This document shows, piece by piece, positions 1 through 8,016 of a DNA stretch of 64,000 bases. The translations under genes were made by a program, and so were the position numbers. Position 1 is the first letter of the stretch. Each line of letters starts with the position of its first letter. The notes below the pieces were generated by a model. The model was not told the DNA's origin. It saw nothing but the letters and a program-made list of their open reading frames with translations, and made no database searches. Source of the DNA: an uncultured Pseudohongiella sp. (lineage in GTDB: Bacteria; Pseudomonadota; Gammaproteobacteria; Pseudomonadales; Pseudohongiellaceae); NCBI GenBank assembly GCA_902531515.1, contig CACAEJ010000002.1:124001-188000 (forward strand), in the 5' to 3' direction.

Positions 1-1197
1 ACTCAGTGTACCTCTGCTCGCGATTACGTCACTGCGAGTTGGCTGAATGCTCCCACGGCTATCTGTTGCGCGGCTTTGCAAGATGGCGTCTCCTCCATTC
101 CACTCCCACGGAATGGTGAAACGTGTTAAAGCCCTATCCAACTGATGACCTTGAATTGCCGCTTCCGCCCAGGTCTTTCCCCCGTCTGCACTAACCTCGA
201 CCTGCCGTATACTTCCTCGGCCGCTCCAAGCTATTCCCGTAATTTGGTAGATTCCGGGTTGGTTAAGAGTCATCTCACCGGATGGTGAGGTGATAAGCGA
301 CTTCGTGCCCATCGGGAAGGTGAATTGATAACTCGATCTATTTTGCAGGGTATCTGTATATTTACTTGTTTCGTCACGAAATTGAGCTGGTTCTTGTGTG
401 ACCTTAATTTGCGTCAACCACTTAACGCTCACATTGCCCTCCCAACCCGGACAGAACAAGCGCATCGGGTAGCCTTGGCCCGGCCTTACCGCTTCACCAT
501 TTTGATAGAGCGCCACCATCACATCATCAAGTGCTTTTGTCAGAGGTATTGATCGACCCATGCTTGCGGCATCTGCTCCGACCGCTGCGACCCATGCCGC
601 TTCGGGTAGAACGCCTGCTTCATCCAGTAGGGTGGATAAAGGAATGCCTGTCCACTCTGCGCATGACACTAGACCGTGCAGGCTCTGTGCAGAACCCCCA
701 ATTTCTCCACGCAGGAGTGCTCCGCTATTGCCAGAACATTCCAAGAAGTGAATGCGGCTCACCATCTGGTACTTCAATAAGTCCTCATAACGAAAAGCAA
801 GTGGCTGTCTGACGAGCCCATTGATTACTAGCATGTGTTGTGAAGGGTCGATATTTGGAACACCGGCGTGATGTCTTTCAAAGTGTAGGCTATTTGGCGT
901 GATGGTGCCCTGTAAGTGTTGTAAGGGAGAGCGAGACGAGCCGCCACCGGGGTAAGTTGGGTTTGGTTGAGCGGCTAGTCTTTGCAGATCGTCAGCGAAG
1001 GGTGAGCGCGCGCCATAGGCGGTTGCCCCCGGGCCGGGCTGACGCGACCATGTCGGAATTTGAAAACTTAATCCTTGATCAGCGCCAAGGGCCCCTGCAG
1101 ACAGAGCAAGTCCAGCCCCAGAGGCTCCAACTTTGAGTAGGTGCCTTCGGCTGATAAGTCCATTACCCGCTACTTTCCCAAGTTTTTCATCCGACAT
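1..1197 (-). CDS. soxC: SoxC-like sulfite dehydrogenase, molybdopterin subunit (partial, C-terminus cut by window edge)
   Basis: Reading leftward from the ATG at 1197 gives an open frame of 399 codons that runs off the window without a stop. The start is followed by a twin-arginine leader (SRRHLLKVGASGAG near residues 16-29), so the protein is exported folded by Tat. The sequence TPNSLHFERHHAGVPNIDP and the motif HFLECSGNSG are typical of the sulfite oxidase/SoxC fold, and Cys154 in ECSGN is the expected molybdenum ligand. A Moco-dimerisation-type region follows. The family oxidises sulfite or protein-bound sulfane in the periplasm and passes electrons to a cytochrome c. It starts 16 bases after the TPR gene, so the two are probably co-transcribed. 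A second, complete soxC lies at 26.2-27.4 kb. The exact substrate is inferred. Confidence 0.85.
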   Translation of the reverse strand, partial: MSDEKLGKVAGNGLISRRHLLKVGASGAGLALSAGALGADQGLSFQIPTWSRQPGPGATAYGARSPFADDLQRLAAQPNPTYPGGGSSRSPLQHLQGTITPNSLHFERHHAGVPNIDPSQHMLVINGLVRQPLAFRYEDLLKYQMVSRIHFLECSGNSGALLRGEIGGSAQSLHGLVSCAEWTGIPLSTLLDEAGVLPEAAWVAAVGADAASMGRSIPLTKALDDVMVALYQNGEAVRPGQGYPMRLFCPGWEGNVSVKWLTQIKVTQEPAQFRDETSKYTDTLQNRSSYQFTFPMGTKSLITSPSGEMTLNQPGIYQITGIAWSGRGSIRQVEVSADGGKTWAEAAIQGHQLDRALTRFTIPWEWNGGDAILQSRATDSRGSIQPTRSDVIASRGTLS

Positions 1198-1213
1198 GGC
1201 TCTACTCCTCTAA

Positions 1214-2797
1214 CTATAGACCTAGATAATTTTCTGCCTCGGCTACCGCGGCAATATCAGAGTCCTTCCAAAGGGAATAAAAAGCTTGGAACTTCTGTCG
1301 AGCGTTGTATTCGTCACTCAGGCCAGCATAACTCCTAGCAGCTCCCAAAAGAGCTCGAGGTCGATTTGCCATTCTTCCCAGCGACGTTTCATAAAGTTCA
1401 GCCGCTTCACTATGACTACCCATTGCTAGCAAAATATCTCCAGCAAGTTCATGGACCGGTTTTAATGGGCTAGCTGCGCCTCTTGGCGGGGATTGATTCT
1501 CAGCAATGGATACTGCGTTCATCAGCATATCGATAGCCGCATTCTCCTGGCCTTTCTTGAACATCGTTAGCGCGTTTATCTCCATGCTAATTAAATTAAG
1601 AGTTGTATTATTCGGACTATTAGACGCAAGCGTTGAAAGCCTGTCTGCTACAGCTTGAGCAAGCTCAAGTTCCCCCAAGTTTGCAGCACTGAGACCAAGT
1701 GCTAATAATTCATCAGCATTCAGTGCATCGCTTAACTCATAAGTTTCCCAGTTTTCAGTCTCAATAATATGTCGGGCCTTCATGGTTTTGAGAGTCCCAG
1801 TAGACCTACCGTCACCTGGATTGTTTTGTAGTACATCACTTGCCCTCTCGATCCACATTTCAGAGCGGTCAAAGTTGCCGCGCTGAAGGTCTCCATACTG
1901 ACCCCAGTCAGAAGAATGGTTTTGGTCTCCGGCAGCGTCACCTGGTTCCCATAGATCCCAGCCGGCAAGGAAAGCTGAATCATTCCATTCGGCTACTCTA
2001 TCCCACATGCCATGCTGAATAAAAATGTGGGTAGGCATATGACGAGCATGGGATACGGCTGGTGCTATGCTCGCGTACTTTTCAGCAGCTGAGAGAGCTA
2101 AAGGTGCGTATGTTGGGTGATCAAAGGAGTGAATGATATAGTGTGCCGCGCCCGGATGATTCGGATTTTCTCTAAAGAGATCCATCGCCATGGCTCCGGC
2201 TTGCATGCTGATTTCCGTTCCTGATTCTGTAAGAAAATTATTCAGCACTCGATTGTCTCGTGAAACTGTAGCTCCGCTTAGCATCGCTACTGCTGTGAAC
2301 GCTGCAACCTCGCGATCTTGCGGAAAATCTTCATAGAGGTCTAGCATCGCATACATCCACGCTAGTCTTTTGTCCCCCAACGAGCCCTCTGTGAAGGCAA
2401 ATGCTTCAGCCGCTCGAACGAAACCTTTCTCTCTATTAGTTGGTGCCTTCGAAAGGCGCTCTTCAGAAGTAGAGCCAAGTCGGTTAAGTGTTTCCTGCGG
2501 AGAATCAGGATCCTGCAACACTGGAATTAATGGATGATTGTAGGTTAAAGATTCTCCCCAATATGCAAGTGCAAAGTCAGGGTCAATTTCCTGAGCCTTA
2601 CGAAATTCCGTCCGGGCTTGCTTCCAGCCGAAGCTGTGTAAGTAGCCAACTCCTAGCGTGAAATGCCGCTGAGCTTCACCTGATGCCGAGGTAGGAAAAT
2701 CAAAGGTCCCTATTTGCTCCAACTCTGCACTGACTGTGCTCGTAGAGAATGCACCTAGCAGGCACATAGATAAAACGAGAGTAATAAGTTTTTTCAT
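1214..2797 (-). CDS. Secreted TPR-repeat protein
   Basis: The 527-residue product begins with a clear Sec signal peptide (MKKLITLVLSMCLLGAFS, cleavage near VSA-EL). It then has helical repeats of TPR type, for example HFTLGVGYLHSFGWKQARTEFRKAQEIDPDFALAYWGE near residues 45-82, and further repeats in the C-terminal third (LAAMGSHSEAAELYETSLG-like units). I see no catalytic motif. TPR domains mediate protein-protein contacts, so a periplasmic scaffold role is plausible. It lies 16 bases upstream of the truncated soxC-like gene on the same strand, which suggests one operon. Large exported TPR proteins of this kind are common in marine Gammaproteobacteria and usually lack an assigned function. 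The ATG at 2797 is chosen because it opens directly into the signal peptide. Confidence 0.8.
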   Translation of the reverse strand: MKKLITLVLSMCLLGAFSTSTVSAELEQIGTFDFPTSASGEAQRHFTLGVGYLHSFGWKQARTEFRKAQEIDPDFALAYWGESLTYNHPLIPVLQDPDSPQETLNRLGSTSEERLSKAPTNREKGFVRAAEAFAFTEGSLGDKRLAWMYAMLDLYEDFPQDREVAAFTAVAMLSGATVSRDNRVLNNFLTESGTEISMQAGAMAMDLFRENPNHPGAAHYIIHSFDHPTYAPLALSAAEKYASIAPAVSHARHMPTHIFIQHGMWDRVAEWNDSAFLAGWDLWEPGDAAGDQNHSSDWGQYGDLQRGNFDRSEMWIERASDVLQNNPGDGRSTGTLKTMKARHIIETENWETYELSDALNADELLALGLSAANLGELELAQAVADRLSTLASNSPNNTTLNLISMEINALTMFKKGQENAAIDMLMNAVSIAENQSPPRGAASPLKPVHELAGDILLAMGSHSEAAELYETSLGRMANRPRALLGAARSYAGLSDEYNARQKFQAFYSLWKDSDIAAVAEAENYLGL

Positions 2798-2927
2798 TAT
2801 TTCGCCCCAACTGAATCTATTCGAAAACGCTAGGTTGCCAACTCAGCGGCCACAATGCAAATACTTCATCTCTTTTTCTGTGCTTTATGTCGCACAAATA
2901 GTGATATTCGGACAAACTAAGGGTGAT

Positions 2928-4544
2928 TTAGACAGCAAATTTCTCAAGTATGAATTTGGCGCCCTTTTCCGCGATCATTACTGTAGGGGCATTTGTGTTA
3001 CCGGAGGTGATTCTAGGCATGATTGACGCGTCTATTACGCGAAGGTTGGCTACTCCACTAACCTCCAAGCGATCGTTTACAACTGCCATTCTGTCAGAAC
3101 CCATTTTACAAGTCCCAACTGGATGGAAAATTGTAGTTCCAAGGTCTCTCGCTGCGTCGAGTAGTTGCGTGTCGGTTTGTATTTCTAGTCCAGGCTTCAA
3201 TTCGATCGGATCAAACTTTTTCAGAGCCTTCGCCTGCATGATTTGTCTTGTAAATCTGAGTCCTTCTACGGCAACTTGTTCGTCTTCAGGGGTAGATAGG
3301 TAATTCAGCTGTATCGTTGGATGCTCTTCCGGATTATTTGATCTGATTTTAACTTGTCCTCTGCTGGTTGGGCGAAGGTTGCAAACGGAAGGAGTGATCG
3401 CGTTAAATTCATGTAACGGATCACCGAATTTGTCGAGCGATAAAGGTTGCACGTGCCATTCTATATTTGGTGTAGGTCGATTGGGATTACTTTTAGCAAA
3501 TGCACCCAGCTGCGACGGAGGCATAGTAAGAGGGCCAGTCTTGAAAAAGAAATATTCCAGGCCCATCAGGGCCTTGCCAATCAGAGAGCCTGCTTTCTGG
3601 TTTAAGGTCACCGTGTTTTCAACTTGATAAACACTTCGTACTTGAAGATGGTCCTGCAGATTTTCGCCAACACCCGGCAGATCAACTTTGATAGGAATAT
3701 TACTGCTACTTAGAAGCTCAGAATTTCCAACCCCTGATAGCTGAAGAATTTGCGGCGAACCTATTGCTCCCGCGCAGAGTAAAACTTCTCGATCGGCATT
3801 AAATATCGCTGATCCTTTGTCGGCGCGGCGAACTTTCACACCAGTAGCTCTTGCTTCTTGGCTTGAATCTTCGATTTCAACTTTCTCAACTAAGACATCA
3901 GAGAGCACTGTTAAATTAGGACGGCCTTCCACTGAGCGCAAGTACGCTTTCGTGGCATTCCATCTGACTCCTCGCCGCTGGTTCATCTGGAAATAAGCGT
4001 TACCAAAATTATCACCCCGATTAAATTCCTTAATCTTGGGGATCCCAAATTCAGCAGCAGCATCTCGCCATGCGTCGAGTATTTCCCAATGCACTCGTCG
4101 CTCTTCAACTCTCATCTCACCACCAACGCCGTGAAACTCATCTGGGCCATGCTGATAATCTTCAGACATTTTAAAAATTGGTAACACTTCATCCCATCCC
4201 CAACCTTTGTTTCCGAGAGATTGCCAATGGTCGAAATCTTCTTTTTGACCTCGCATATAAATCATCGCGTTGATCGAAGAACAACCACCCAGAACTTTTC
4301 CGCGAGCATACCCGATTGATCGACCATTTAATCCAGCCTCGGGCTCTGTCTTATAACACCAGTCTGTCCTTGGGTTTCCGATCGTATAAAGGTATCCGAC
4401 AGGTATATCGATCCAGAAGTAATCATCCTTTTTCCCAGCTTCAAGTAACAAAACCTGATTGTTAGGATTTGCTGAGAGCCTGTTAGCCAAAACACAACCG
4501 GCGGTTCCGGCACCTACTACGATGTAGTCGAAATTTGATCGCAC
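2928..4544 (-). CDS. GMC-family FAD oxidoreductase (choline/alcohol dehydrogenase-like)
   Basis: The 538-residue product has the FAD Rossmann motif VVGAGTAGC at residues 9-17. It also has GMC signature 1 (ARGKVLGGCSSIN, residues 80-92), signature 2 (GAIGSPQILQLSGVG, near 260) and the C-terminal active-site block, with His474 in FHPVGTCKMG and Asn516 in SGNTNAP. Full length is normal for the family. These enzymes oxidise a primary alcohol to the aldehyde with FAD; AlkJ and BetA are close relatives. The substrate cannot be read from sequence. No signal peptide is visible, so it is probably cytoplasmic or peripherally membrane-bound. It stands alone, divergent from the methyltransferase at 4658. 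Confidence 0.9.
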   Translation of the reverse strand: MRSNFDYIVVGAGTAGCVLANRLSANPNNQVLLLEAGKKDDYFWIDIPVGYLYTIGNPRTDWCYKTEPEAGLNGRSIGYARGKVLGGCSSINAMIYMRGQKEDFDHWQSLGNKGWGWDEVLPIFKMSEDYQHGPDEFHGVGGEMRVEERRVHWEILDAWRDAAAEFGIPKIKEFNRGDNFGNAYFQMNQRRGVRWNATKAYLRSVEGRPNLTVLSDVLVEKVEIEDSSQEARATGVKVRRADKGSAIFNADREVLLCAGAIGSPQILQLSGVGNSELLSSSNIPIKVDLPGVGENLQDHLQVRSVYQVENTVTLNQKAGSLIGKALMGLEYFFFKTGPLTMPPSQLGAFAKSNPNRPTPNIEWHVQPLSLDKFGDPLHEFNAITPSVCNLRPTSRGQVKIRSNNPEEHPTIQLNYLSTPEDEQVAVEGLRFTRQIMQAKALKKFDPIELKPGLEIQTDTQLLDAARDLGTTIFHPVGTCKMGSDRMAVVNDRLEVSGVANLRVIDASIMPRITSGNTNAPTVMIAEKGAKFILEKFAV

Positions 4545-4657
4545 TGTTTGATACTCAAAGAAATATTCTCAATTGTCTAAGAAGCCATATGGTTTTTTAA
4601 AACATTCCTGTCTATTCTACCAAGATAGCAACTAACAGGAAATTATATTAGCTACTT

Positions 4658-5566
4658 ATGGATGATCCGCTGCAACTAGTTATTAAGGATTTTTTTGAGG
4701 CCAATCAGATGGAGACCAAACGAGTCTTTCACGGACGTGGGCAGGTTTTCCCCGAGTATTCACACGTATGTTTGGATTGGTATCCGCCCGTTGTTTTTAT
4801 ATCTGCTTATAAAATGGTGGAAAACATTTCGGAGATACTTTCTTGGTTACAGAACTTAGATGAATTAAATCAAATTGAAACCATTATGCTTCAAAAGCGA
4901 TATGAGAAAGGAACACCTTCTGAAGTTTTGCATGGAGAAAACAGAACGAGAGTCATTGTTAAGGAGAACGGATTAAAATTCGAGACCTTATTAGGTGGCC
5001 AGCAAAACACGGGACTTTTTTTGGATATGCAGCCTCTTCGGGCTTGGTTGAAGGAAAATAGTTTCGAAAAAAAGGTGCTTAATTTATTTGCCTACACCTG
5101 TACATTATCCGTTGCTGCACTGGCTGGTGGCGCCCAATCTGTCGTCAATGTTGATCTCTCAAAAACAAGTATGAAGTGGGGCGAAAGGAATCATGACTTG
5201 AATGGGCAAAACGCACGAAGAATTATCTCCTTGCCTTTTAATGTGTTTACCTCTTGGGGTCGAATAAAACAATACGGTAGGTACAGTATGGTCATTATTG
5301 ACCCGCCGACTTACCAAAGAAATAGTTTTAACGCAGAACGAGATTATGGAGCCATCTTAAAGAAACTGCGCTCACTCTGTTCGGATGGTGCCACAATAAT
5401 TGCTGCGCTTAACAGCCCATTTCTTGATGAACAATTTCTACTCAACAAATTTGCAAAGCATGCTCCGCAAGCTAGGTTTGTCGAGTCGATTCCGCCAGCC
5501 CCAGAATACTTGGACAGATTCCCAGAGAGAGCACTGAAAATTCATCGGTTTGAATTGAACGCCTAG
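4658..5566 (+). CDS. Class I SAM-dependent methyltransferase (RlmK-like, rRNA type)
   Basis: The 302-residue product has a SAM-binding block VLNLFAYTCTLSVAALAGGA near residues 141-160, followed by VNVDLSKTSMKWGERN. The catalytic loop IIDPPTYQRNSF near 214-225 is a D-P-P-T/Y variant of the nucleic-acid methyltransferase motif IV. This matches the methyltransferase half of RlmK/RlmI-type 23S rRNA enzymes, without a THUMP or PUA domain. The modified base is unknown. The ATG at 4658 has only a distant AGGA. A second ATG at 4709 has a better spaced GAGG, but the residues between them (IKDFFEANQ) look like conserved family sequence, so I keep the longer form. It is monocistronic, between a divergent GMC gene and a convergent esterase. 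Confidence 0.8.
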   Translation: MDDPLQLVIKDFFEANQMETKRVFHGRGQVFPEYSHVCLDWYPPVVFISAYKMVENISEILSWLQNLDELNQIETIMLQKRYEKGTPSEVLHGENRTRVIVKENGLKFETLLGGQQNTGLFLDMQPLRAWLKENSFEKKVLNLFAYTCTLSVAALAGGAQSVVNVDLSKTSMKWGERNHDLNGQNARRIISLPFNVFTSWGRIKQYGRYSMVIIDPPTYQRNSFNAERDYGAILKKLRSLCSDGATIIAALNSPFLDEQFLLNKFAKHAPQARFVESIPPAPEYLDRFPERALKIHRFELNA

Positions 5567-5604
5567 TCACGATCTCGCTTCGTAGAAAGCTCCACAGGTT
5601 AAGC

Positions 5605-6540
5605 TCAATTCTCAAAGGACATTCGTAGTTCGCTCGCACACTCACTAAGCGCCTCTTTTGCTTTGTCCATTATCCCTGGCATTGTAATAAAACCATGGAG
5701 CATTCCGGTATAGTGAGTGTGCTTTATCTGAACGCCCGCTTCGGAAAGTTTTTTGGCGTAGGCTTTAGCTTCGTCTTGAAGAGGGTCAAATCCGGCACTA
5801 ATTATGAAAGCGGCTGGGAGGTCCGAAAATTCAGTTGAATATAATGGGGAGGCTTTCCAATGCTCAATGTCATCTTGTTTCAAAAAGTAGTGGCCGTAGA
5901 ACCATTCGATTAGGTCGCTGGTTAGCCGATACCCCTCTGCAAAAGTTTTGTGAGACTCAAATTTGCGAGTCATATCGGTGCATGGGTAAATGAGAAGTTG
6001 CTTACATATTTTGGGGCCACCTGACTCTTTTGCCAGCAAAGTAACAGCCGCTGCTAAACAGCCTCCGGCACTGTCGCCTCCAACCGCTAGACGGTATGGG
6101 TCTCCGCCCAGTGAATTAGCATGAGAAGCGATCCATTGGGTCGCGGCCCATGCATCGTCTAGGGCAGCTGGATACTTATTCTCTGGAGCTAAACGATAGT
6201 CGACAGCCACGACTATGCAGTGCGTCTCTACGCAGAGTGATCGGCATACCGCGTCATGGCTTTTGAGGGAGCCAATAACAAATCCTCCGCCATGGAAGAA
6301 GACCAGGACTGGTAGACCTTTACCCTCGTCAGGCTTGTATACCCACGATTTTATAAGACCGCCCTTTCCAGGAATTTCGAGTGTTTCTATAGAGTGGGGT
6401 TCAGGCGGTTCTCCTCGCACAAGCTCGCTACCTTGGTCATACATGATTCTAGCTTCTTCAGGAGTGCAGGAATTAAAAGGAGGGGCGTCGGACTCTTCCA
6501 TACTCTTGAGAAGAGCCTCTGCTTGTGGGTCTAAAGACAT
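5605..6540 (-). CDS. Alpha/beta hydrolase, hormone-sensitive-lipase type esterase
   Basis: The 311-residue protein carries the HSL-family oxyanion motif HGGG at 83-86 and the nucleophile elbow GDSAG with Ser157. The rest of the triad is readable as Asp252 (SAGFDPLQDE) and His282 (GMLHGF). Length and spacing are normal for family IV carboxylesterases, which hydrolyse short-chain acyl esters in the cytoplasm; no signal peptide is present. It is a single gene, convergent with the methyltransferase before it and divergent from the serine hydrolase at 6671. The physiological ester is unknown. Confidence 0.9.
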   Translation of the reverse strand: MSLDPQAEALLKSMEESDAPPFNSCTPEEARIMYDQGSELVRGEPPEPHSIETLEIPGKGGLIKSWVYKPDEGKGLPVLVFFHGGGFVIGSLKSHDAVCRSLCVETHCIVVAVDYRLAPENKYPAALDDAWAATQWIASHANSLGGDPYRLAVGGDSAGGCLAAAVTLLAKESGGPKICKQLLIYPCTDMTRKFESHKTFAEGYRLTSDLIEWFYGHYFLKQDDIEHWKASPLYSTEFSDLPAAFIISAGFDPLQDEAKAYAKKLSEAGVQIKHTHYTGMLHGFITMPGIMDKAKEALSECASELRMSFEN

Positions 6541-6670
6541 AGTATTTCCTTAACAAAGTGGCTCAGTTTTTGGTTTATAACTTATGCTTTCGAAATTTGC
6601 GAGAGGAAATTATTTGTTTGGTTTGGTTTTAGTGGATATGCTTTGGTTAAGTTCCTAGACTAAAGAGAGC

Positions 6671-7945
6671 ATGTGTAAGATAAATATGACTAACATTATC
6701 CCGATTTTGATCTCGACAGCACTTGTTGGATTCTTAAATTCTGCAGAGGCGGCGGAACAAACGATTTCTTCAGAGCGGAATTATTTCGAAGAGCTCAAAT
6801 ACAGACACAGTTTAGTACCCAAAGATGATATTTGGTGGACCATAACGGGTGATCAAATGGCTTGGATGCACAAGAACGTGCATCAGTTGTTCCCAACAGT
6901 TAATGTGTATCGCGCTGGGCCAGTCAAAAGTCTGAATTTCGCCCCTAATCCTGACATACACCAATTTGTCATCGAAACTAAAGATGGAGAGATGTCTTTT
7001 GCCAGTTTTTTAGAAAGCGATTTTACGACAACTCTGGGTATGCTAATCCTGCACAAAGGCACTATTGTTTTTGAATCCTATCCGAGAATGAATGCCTTCG
7101 AAAAACCAATTTATTGGTCGGTAGCCAAAGTCATGCCAGCATTATTGATTAGGTTACTTGAGGAAAGAGGATTAGTTGATGTGGAAAAAGAGATCGATTT
7201 CTACCTGCCTGAGCTTGCGACCTCAGATTTCGCGGGCATTAAGGTTAGAAACATTCTCGATATGTCTACTGGCTTAGATTGTCAAGATGAGTATCAGGAT
7301 CGTCAATCCTGTTACTATCAGTACTCAATGGCTATTGGTGATGGGTATAGAGAAGCAAATGCACCGGATAATCCTTATGACTTCCTATCGACCCTAGAAG
7401 TGACTCGTCACAGTGATCAGGGTAAAGAATTCTCATACTCAGGGGTGAACACTTTCATTTTGGGCTGGTTAGTAGAAAAAATCACGGGCGAATCTTTTCA
7501 GGATACATTTTCAACAGAGGTCTGGAATAAAATAGGCGTTGAGTCTGATGCCTCTTTCCTTGCATATCGGTACGGAATACCACTAACTCATGGAGGTTTC
7601 CTCTCCAATATGAGAGACATGGCTCGATTTGGTCTCTTGTTCACTCCTTCATATTCACTAGTATCAGATGAGTCGATCGTTACAGATGAAACATTAGATC
7701 TTCTCTTGAATGAGCCTAATCCTAATTTGATCCGAAGTGATGGATCTCATAATGCCTATCAGTGGGATTACATTGATCAGGAGGGGTTTATGATTAAAGG
7801 TGGTTGGGGAGGCCAAGCCTTAGTTGTAAACCCAAAGCTTGATATTGTTGCTGTGTATACCAGCTACTTTAACGCTGATTTTAGCCAATATAGTCTGCGG
7901 GAGCCTTTGCTTAAAGTCCTTCGAGAGGTTTATATCGAAGACTGA
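6671..7945 (+). CDS. Exported serine hydrolase of the beta-lactamase/DD-peptidase fold
   Basis: The 424-residue product has a signal peptide (MTNIIPILISTALVGFLNSAEA; the Met at residue 6 is an alternative start). It shows the SxxK tetrad Ser150-Val-Ala-Lys153 and the Tyr-Ser pair of a YxN-like motif at 256-257 (FSYSGVN). A Gly-rich KGGWGGQ segment near the C-terminus stands where the KTG box is expected. These define the class C beta-lactamase/esterase superfamily, whose environmental members are mostly esterases or peptidases. It should not be read as an antibiotic-resistance gene. The gene is followed after 71 bases by a thiolase-like gene on the same strand. The substrate is not predictable. 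Confidence 0.8.
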   Translation: MCKINMTNIIPILISTALVGFLNSAEAAEQTISSERNYFEELKYRHSLVPKDDIWWTITGDQMAWMHKNVHQLFPTVNVYRAGPVKSLNFAPNPDIHQFVIETKDGEMSFASFLESDFTTTLGMLILHKGTIVFESYPRMNAFEKPIYWSVAKVMPALLIRLLEERGLVDVEKEIDFYLPELATSDFAGIKVRNILDMSTGLDCQDEYQDRQSCYYQYSMAIGDGYREANAPDNPYDFLSTLEVTRHSDQGKEFSYSGVNTFILGWLVEKITGESFQDTFSTEVWNKIGVESDASFLAYRYGIPLTHGGFLSNMRDMARFGLLFTPSYSLVSDESIVTDETLDLLLNEPNPNLIRSDGSHNAYQWDYIDQEGFMIKGGWGGQALVVNPKLDIVAVYTSYFNADFSQYSLREPLLKVLREVYIED

Positions 7946-8016
7946 GTTGGTAAACTAGTGCGGTAATGGAAATATCACTTAGCTTTAAAAGTTTAGAGAT
8001 TTTGGAGAAATAGCGG

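Noticed and set aside
325-812. Several overlapping plus-strand open frames near the left edge
   Set aside because: They lie antisense to the continuous SoxC-like frame, lack ribosome-binding sites and resemble no family.
6671-7945. Possible beta-lactamase resistance gene (also the one at 31583)
   Set aside because: Only the general SxxK/YxS fold is shared. Length, motif context and neighbours fit environmental esterase/peptidase relatives, not class C beta-lactamases.
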